Source: PXAH01 sp964605645
GTDB lineage: Bacteria > Omnitrophota > Gorgyraeia > Duberdicusellales > 4484-171
Reading direction: 5' to 3'
DNA length: 24,474 nt
Assembly: GCA_964605645.1 (NCBI GenBank)
Contig: CAZSDJ010000026.1
Location: 1-24,474, forward strand
The position numbers and the translations under genes were made by a program. Under the pieces are notes generated by a model, which did not search any database, was not told where the DNA came from, and worked only from the letters and a program-made list of their open reading frames with translations. Shown piece after piece: positions 15,238 to 22,500 of the stretch (within the stretch, counting starts at the first letter, position 1; every line of letters begins with the position of its first letter).

Positions 15238-15624
15238 ATGAGCAAACAAATTAAAGTATTACTAGTGGATGATGAACCGGATTTTATTCAACCGATGGCT
15301 TTTTGGCTTAAGAATAAAGGGTATGAAACAGTTGTTGCCTATAGCGGGGAAAAAGGGATTGAGTTTTTGAAAACGGAAGATCCGGATATTGTTTTTTTAG
15401 ATTTAAATATGCCGGGCATGGATGGGATTAAAACATTAAAAAAGATGAAAAAAATAAATAAAGAAATTCCGGCTATAATTATTAGCGCTTATTTAGATAA
15501 TAAACGGATTAATAAGTTCGAAAAATATGGGGCTTCGGGAGTGTTTTTTAAAGGGGATGATTTTGCTAAAGGATTAGTTTTATTAGAGGCAGTATTGAAA
15601 AGACACAAAAAACTGCAAAAATAA
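15238..15624 (+). CDS. Stand-alone CheY-like response regulator (receiver domain only)
   Basis: The 128 residues make one receiver domain: VLLVDDEPD with acidic Asp11/Asp12, phosphoacceptor Asp55 in VFLDLNMPGMDG, Ser83 in IIISAYLD, and Lys105 in GVFFKGD. The Pro that usually follows this Lys is missing. There is no output domain, so it must act by binding a partner or as a phosphotransfer step. An upstream ggagg (about 15225-15229) serves as ribosome binding site. It is the last gene of the run from 11709, directly after the PAS kinase. Its target could be a protein in this locus, such as the membrane-bound RAYT-like protein, but nothing in the sequence proves that. Confidence 0.92.
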   Translation: MSKQIKVLLVDDEPDFIQPMAFWLKNKGYETVVAYSGEKGIEFLKTEDPDIVFLDLNMPGMDGIKTLKKMKKINKEIPAIIISAYLDNKRINKFEKYGASGVFFKGDDFAKGLVLLEAVLKRHKKLQK

Positions 15625-15647
15625 ATTTATATTTTTCGGAATTAAGA

Positions 15648-15676
15648 TTGACATATAAATAAATAGGTGCTATATT
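15648..15676 (+). promoter_or_regulatory. Near-consensus sigma70 promoter in the gap before the giant-gene operon
   Basis: A perfect TTGACA (15648-15653) and TATATT (15671-15676) with a 17-base spacer form the best promoter in the window. The predicted start is near 15683. No gene begins within 300 bases, so it must make a small RNA or a long leader. Confidence 0.7.
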
Positions 15677-15682
15677 CGAATT

Positions 15683-15949
15683 GTCAAAAGTTTTATGAGT
15701 AAAAGGATAGAGATTGCTTCGCCCTTAACACTTCGTGCCAAGGACTCGCAATGACCGACGAGGAATTGCCGGTGGTTCTTTACAGAAGGGCGTAGGATTC
15801 ATTCGCGATGGCAGATGAAAAGGGGTTTCTTTCAGGGGGGAAAGTAGGGGTGAATTTAGGGATATTTAAAATGCGGCAGAAATATTTTGAAATTATATAT
15901 TTTTTTAAAAGCAAATGAAGAAGCCAAGCAAAAAAGCTTGGTTTTTTTT
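15683..15949 (+). ncRNA. Candidate small RNA or regulatory leader between promoter and terminator
   Basis: The 355-base gap 15625-15979 has no convincing gene. A strong promoter at its left and a strong terminator at its right would delimit a transcript of about 265 bases. Possible helices include cgccctt (15720-15726) with aagggcg (15786-15792). A gcaat at 15748-15752 could pair with attgc at either 15713-15717 or 15763-15767, which would be mutually exclusive. The middle part, with attgcttcgcc and actcgcaatgacc, resembles dispersed intergenic repeats seen in other genomes. A 19-codon frame (15695-15754) lacks a ribosome binding site. I match no known RNA family. Confidence 0.35.
15924..15949 (+). 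terminator. Strong rho-independent terminator upstream of the giant-gene operon
   Basis: CCAAGC (15924-15929), loop of six A, GCTTGG (15936-15941), then eight T (15942-15949). The stem can be lengthened by aag before it pairing with the first T bases. It would end transcripts from the promoter at 15648 or read-through from the kinase operon. It lies 39 bases before the ATG of the next gene, with no obvious new promoter between. Confidence 0.8.
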
Positions 15950-15959
15950 GTTTTTGGGC

Positions 15960-15977
15960 AAAGGTGCCAGGCACTTT
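15960..15977. repeat. REP-like palindrome
   Basis: aaaggtgccaggcacttt contains GTGCC and GGCAC arranged symmetrically around 15969. Such short GTGCC-A-GGCAC palindromes flanked by A and T runs occur as dispersed elements in other genomes. With two RAYT-type genes in the window, this may be a solo REP-like end, but its sequence is unlike the 19-bp ends at 4-22. It ends 11 bases before the ATG of the next gene. Confidence 0.45.
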
Positions 15978-15988
15978 GATTGATTTTT

Positions 15989-16501
15989 ATGATTAAAAAA
16001 AGATCACTTTTTTATTTATTGTTAGGATTAATAACTTTTACATTTACAGTAGCGGCTCAGGGAGAAAAAAATGTGGATATAGAAACAAAAGAGTTAATTG
16101 GAATTGTCGGCTATAAAGACTCTAGGTATATAGCTATAGTCTATGAAAAAAAACGAGAAGTTGGTAAAGAATATGAGATATCTTTTGAAATCCCTAAAAA
16201 TATTAAGGTTTCGAGAAAAAAAAGTTTAGATGATATCTATAGAGGCGATACGGTAAAAGCTATTTATGGCCAAAAGTTTAGAGAAGTTGAAGTAGAAAAA
16301 GGTAACGGCAGAAAAGAAAAGGTTAAGAAAATAATCGGGAGAAATCTTAAAGAGATTGTGTTTATAAAACCTGCTGCTACCGGCTTGCGGTCCGGCAGTG
16401 AAGGCGGGAAAAGGTATAAAAATGTTTCTGAGCATCAACACGGCCTTACCATAGAGGGTAGCGCAATGGATGTGCTCGGAGAAGAAGAACAAAATGAGTG
16501 A
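15989..16501 (+). CDS. Exported protein of unknown function, coupled to the giant surface protein
   Basis: I start at the ATG at 15989 (170 residues), where a signal peptide begins: MIKKRSLFYLLLGLITFTFTVAAQ. An upstream TTG at 15980 is possible. The mature part looks like small beta barrels: LIGIVGYKDSRYIAIVYEK, EYEISFEIPKNIKV, IYRGDTVKAIYG and LKEIVFIKPA. A Gly/Ser-rich end with HQHG follows. I recognise no family, and the first part has the pattern of an OB- or SH3-like fold. The end of the gene overlaps the giant gene by 8 bases (ATGAGTGA), so both are translated from the same mRNA. It may be a dedicated export or anchoring partner. No ribosome binding site is visible, and a terminator lies just upstream. 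Confidence 0.75.
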   Translation: MIKKRSLFYLLLGLITFTFTVAAQGEKNVDIETKELIGIVGYKDSRYIAIVYEKKREVGKEYEISFEIPKNIKVSRKKSLDDIYRGDTVKAIYGQKFREVEVEKGNGRKEKVKKIIGRNLKEIVFIKPAATGLRSGSEGGKRYKNVSEHQHGLTIEGSAMDVLGEEEQNE

Positions 16502-19500
16502 TGAGTTAGATTATCAAGATAGTCACAATTTTATAAAGGAGGGCAGAAAACCTTCTTTGTTAGGATTTATCTTTCGCCAGCTTTTCATATTTTATCTTAC
16601 TTTCCAAATCGCATTTTTGGGAGTTCCGATTCCAAGCTTTCTTATTAACCGCAGCCACCGCAGCGGTGGAGAAAAAACTGTTGCTCAAAATTTAGACACA
16701 GTTTATGAAGCAGAAGCTGCCCAGATAAAAAGAGTCCAGACCGGCACAGCCATTTTCGAGCCAATCGATACCAGCAAGTCAATTACCCTCTCTAATTCAG
16801 TTGATACAGAAAAAACTACTGTTACCTCAAGCCATCAATCAGACGATCTGCATGATTCATCGGTTCAGGCGTCTGTCAGGTCTGACGGCGGCGAAGGGAT
16901 GGGGATGTTTGTTGTTAACCTTGATGATTCGACGACAGTCAGCGTTTCCCGGATAAGAGATTCAGATAAGGGTGAGTTTAACGCAAAGGTTCAGCCCTAT
17001 GCCTTAGAATTTGAAGACGGTTTTAGAATACAAAAAGGATTAACTACTTTTACCAGCAATGAAGTTGATGAAGTGGTTACCAAAGATATAAGCATTAATA
17101 CCTTAGAGGCAGATTCATACTTTCCGATCCTAACAGTAAAGTCGCCGGAGTGGTTTGAGCATGAAACTGAAGCATGTCTTTTTAGAGCCACCTTTCCCGA
17201 CAGTGAAACCCTGCGCCTCCACCGCGAACATGTAACTATTCACGAGCAGAATACAGGCGCAGCTTATATGGATATTGCTTATCAAGTGGTAGAGCTTCTT
17301 GAGGATGCAACCGTTCACCGCGGTACAACCACTATTAAGGATAATGAAACCAGCACCACTGTCTCATTAAGCGGGGATGAAGTTATAGACGATATAAATA
17401 AGGCGGTATTATTATTTACCTATACCGCCAGAGAATTAAACGGCGTAGAGTCACGGATAATTACCAGAGGAACGATTACCGATACCAGCACCTTAACCTT
17501 TACCAGGGGAAATACAAGTGGAACTACCGGAACTACCGATGATATCTTTATTGGCTGGTATTTAATCGAGTTTACCGATAATACCGATGTTCAAAAAGGA
17601 AGTACCAGCTTTACCTCCAGTACCTACACACAGACAGAAACCATATCTTCGGTTGATACAACAAGAGCCTTTCCGATAGTAACCGCAGGAGGCGGCAATA
17701 CTTCTACTGATGCTGAAGCTTGGCATAATTATATGGTAAGGGCAGAAGTAACAGACTCTACCACCCTAACCTTAGAGAGAACAAATGATATAAATGATGG
17801 CGATAATAACGATGTAATTGAACTGGCGGTTGATGCGGACTGGTTTGTGGTTGAGATGGCCCCGCTTAAGGTAAAGACGCCTGATGGGGGAGGAAGCTAT
17901 GAAGTGGGGGATTCGGTTGATATTACCTGGAAGCATGCAGCCAGTGTATCTGATGTAAAGATTGAATATTCAGACGACAACGGAAGTACTTGGAAGACGA
18001 TAATAGCGACTACCCCGGCAACCGATGAAAGCTATTCCTGGACAGTGGGTAAAAGCGACGGCTCTTCAACTTATGACATTCTTCCGGCCGATGAGATAGA
18101 TGCCGATTGTCTTGTAAAAATATCCGATGCAAGCGACAGCACCTTATATGATACCTCTAACAGCACCTTTACAATTAAAAGCAAGCTTGACCTTATTACA
18201 CCGGACGGCGGAGAAAACTGGAGTGTCGGGGATACTGACAAATATATAGAATGGAAGTACTGGGGGAATTTTACCGGGACTTCAGGCCAGGAGATAAGCC
18301 TTTGGTACGAGACTACTCCCGGCGGGGGCTGGACCAAGATAGCTGATGCTGATTATACCGACGGCGGAAAAGGCGGCGGAGCTTTATGTGACTATAATTG
18401 GAACCCGGGAGGCGGAGGCCTACCTTTGGAGGCAGCTTCTGACCAGGATAGAATAAAAGTAGAATCAAATACCGAGCCCGAGTCGGATCCGGATCCTGAT
18501 ATTTATGATCTAAGCCAGGATGTATTTACTATCCAGGGCACTATTACTATTACTAATCCTACCGGCGGGCTTACGGGAGCAGATGATTGGCCCACCGGAT
18601 ACCAACATAATATAAAATGGGACCTTAACTGTTCATCCGATGGTACAGTGGATATCTATTATTCCCTGGTAGGCAATGACCCCGATATAAATAATTGGAA
18701 CGCTATATCCACAAGCACTGTCTCTCCTGATACCGATACCGGTATAGACGGGGATACCGCAGGCGATAATATGGGCGTATACCAGTGGACGCCTCCTTTG
18801 GGGGAATCAAAAGACGGTGCATACTTATGGGTATTTAAAACCGGCGACCAGAATACAGACGGTAAGGCGCGTTTTGATTTAACTCCGTCGATAACAGTTG
18901 ACCAGCCAACTGCGGGAACAGAAATTTGGAAGGTAGGAGAAAGTAAATTAATAAAGTGGACCATTGGCGGCGGCGCGGCAATATCTACGGTTAACGTTAA
19001 ATACCATCCCGACTTTTCATCCGCTACCGGCCCTGATGATGCCGGCTGGGTAGTGGTAAACGACGGCGCAGGAAGCAATATAGACGCAGCGTTGGGTTCA
19101 ACTGGCTACAGCTGGACTATCCCTGATGATATCAGCAGTGATATGGGAGTGATGGTTCAGGATTATGCCAATCCTAATACAATATATGATTGGTCAGGCG
19201 ATGGATTGACCAAGGCCGCTTTTACTATCAAAGGCTGGATGGACCTCTATCAGCCGGCCGAAGGCGATGTTATTGATTCAAGCGGAAGCGGCTGGATAAG
19301 ATGGACCAATAAAGGAAGTTTACCTACCGGGGAAGATTATTACATTAAGTACTCAACAAACGGGGGAACAAGTTATGATCTATCTGTTGCCACTACCGCC
19401 GGTCTTGATTTTGCTATAGGGGATGAGCAGTATGAATGGACTGCACCTGATACTACCAATCTTGATCAAAGCGATTCAAAGTTTAAGATTGCCATGGTCG

Positions 19501-22500
19501 GTGACGATGATAATGTAGACGGCACGGTGGGATTATCCGGCGCCTTTACCATAAGAGGAGATTTATCCGACCTTTTAATAGACGGCCAGGGCGGCGGAGG
19601 AACATACACTTATGGAGACGATATTGTCTTTACCTGGGATGCCTATCCGGATGGCGCAGGTAATTTAGGAACCGTGGAATTGCGTTACAGCACCGACGGC
19701 GGCACGACTTACGGTACAGTATTTCATACTATGGATGCAGCGGATGAAACCTATACATGGACCCATAATGATGATAATTGCCTGGGGGATTCTATAAGGT
19801 TTCAAGTCCGGCTGGCAACTGATTCTACCGGCCAGGTGCGCGCTAATACCAGCCCTAATACCAAAATATACGGCAGCCTTTCTCTGGTTACACCAAGCGA
19901 AAATGCAGGCGATTCCAGGATAACCTGGCTGGCAGGCGAAAATACAAGCCCGGCTATTGGGTGGGATTATACGGGTTCGATGGATACAGTCAGTTTATAT
20001 TATTCAAAAGACGGCACTGCAGGCGGAGCCACCAATGAGATAGCAACAGGCCTTACTGCTTCCGATAAAACATATACCTGGACTATTCCCACCGATGACA
20101 GTGTATATAAGTCTACTGACTACGGTAAAAACGATGATATCCTGATTAAGGCAGTAAATGATGCTTATCCGGCAGATGTTAATGCTGTATCAGCCCAGCC
20201 GGTAACTATAAAGTCACAAATCCTAAATGTTACCCCCAGCGGCACTACCATATATGTGGGCGATACCTCGCAGCATATCGGCTGGACTACAAAGGGTGAT
20301 GTGCCAAATATAAAGATAAAATACAGCACAGACGGCGGAGGCACGGAGTGGACTTATATAACTTCAAGCGCTATAAGCAACGTAGACGGCTATGATATGT
20401 GGGATAAAGTAAACTGTCCTCTTACTTCACCAGATGGGGGCACTGCTAATCAGATTGTATTCTCTGTAGAAAGTTCTGACCATCCCAGTGACATAAATGG
20501 AGTAGGTTCTGAGGTTACGGTAAAAGGTTCGTTAGAGATAACCGACCCTACCGCCGCCAATATAGATGACAGCGCGTTAATTGCCACCGATACCTACCGA
20601 GTTCAATGGACGGTTAATAATGATGTAGGTGACAGCGGAGATTATGATTTGGGTGATTTAGATTTATATTATGCAAACGGCAGCACCTATGAAGACACTC
20701 CTTTCTATACGGCTGCTTCAAGCGGTGATAATTATTATGATTGGACCGTTCCTAATGATCCGGGCGCCCCGCTGAAGAAGGTAAAAATAGTAGATGCCGA
20801 CGAAAGCGCAGAAGTATTTGATGAATCGGAGCAATTCCAGATAAAAGGAATGCTTTATGCGGAAGACCCGCCCGGGACAGACAGAAACCACTGGCTGGAG
20901 GAGCCCAATGGCGGAGAGATGTACACTATCGGCACAGACACCAGCCCCAATTATATTGATGTGCAGTGGCGATACAAAGGAACGGTGGGAGATGTTGATA
21001 TACTCTTAGATAGCGCAAGCGGTGCTGACAATTATCCTACTACCTTGGCAACAGTAGCATATAATAACAATGAGGACGGTGACGGTATCTGCCATTATGG
21101 CCAGGTTGCTTTACCCGGTGATATTAACACAAGCGGTGAAAACTATCGGATAAAAGTCCAGTCTATAGACGACCCTACTTATGTATATGCCGTATCACAG
21201 AATGATTTTATAGTAAAAGGCGATGTGGTATTGACTTCACCCGGGATGACTGATTCACCCAATGACTTGTGGTTTGTTGACGGATATTCCGGTTCTCCTG
21301 CCACCGGCTCTCCCGTAATTACCTGGGAGCCAAGAGGCGGAGTAGATACCGTTGATATATTTTTAGACACCGATGGAACCCTTACCTATCCCCATACGAT
21401 TGCCTCAGGTTTCGTAGATACAGGCAGCCATTCTTATTCCTGGGATTTAGCTAATGAAACTGAAACTAACAGACAAACTTATACCACAGATACAGCCCGG
21501 ATAAAAGTAGCTGATGCAGAAGATACTACAGGTACTGTTTACGATGAATCAAGTTACGATTTTTACCTAAAACCGAGGATATTTATGTCTTTGCCTGACG
21601 GAGATTCAAAGTGGACGGTTCAGGTGCCAAATGACGGGGTTATCCGATGGACAACAACCGGCTCAATAGATAAGATAAGAGTTTATAATTCAAATGACGG
21701 CGGCACTGCCTGGTACCAGAGAAGCGATTATGCGTCTTCAGATGAGGGAGTAAACTGGACAGTACCTGAAGATAATACCGTAGCTCATGGTAATGCAAAG
21801 ATTAAACTGGTAAGAGTTGAGGATATTGCAGAAGATACAGATGTAACTGATACATCTCCCAACTTTACCATAAACGGACAAATTGTAATTGATTCACCTA
21901 CAACTGAACAGACCTGGAACGTTCAAGGTACAGCTTCAATTGAGTGGCACCCTTTGGGTGATGTAGGCAGTGTTGATATAAGGTATAATCCGGATGATGC
22001 CAATGATTGGCCTGATGCAAGTTGGGAGATAATAGTAAGCGGTATAGCCAGTGATTACTGTACAAATGATCCTGGCACACCTTATGAATTTACGGTTCCA
22101 GGCACAACTTCAGCTGCGGCTAAGTTCCGGGTTGCAGAAACCACATACGATACTGATGTCTACGGAGAAACTCCCACCACCCATAAAATATTAGGTAATA
22201 TCATATTTGACCAGCCCAATGACCCGCCGGGATATTACACCACGAGAGGCCTAACCGGTGAGGATGCTATACAGATGGATTCAGATGATGAGCACCAGCT
22301 TGATTGGTCCTTGTTAGGTACATTTGACGGATTAAATGTAAAATATAAAGTAGGTACAGACGGGACATGGCAAGATTCCGGGACCGGTTCTATAGCCGGT
22401 TCTCCTACCAATACCGACGTTGACACTCACTATGACCCGCTTGATAGCCATATTACTAAGTCAGATAGCAGTAATATGATATATTTTAGAGTAGAAGATG

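Noticed and set aside
15695..15754. A 19-codon frame inside the non-coding gap
   Set aside because: No ribosome binding site. It lies in a repeat-like hairpin region, and nothing supports translation.
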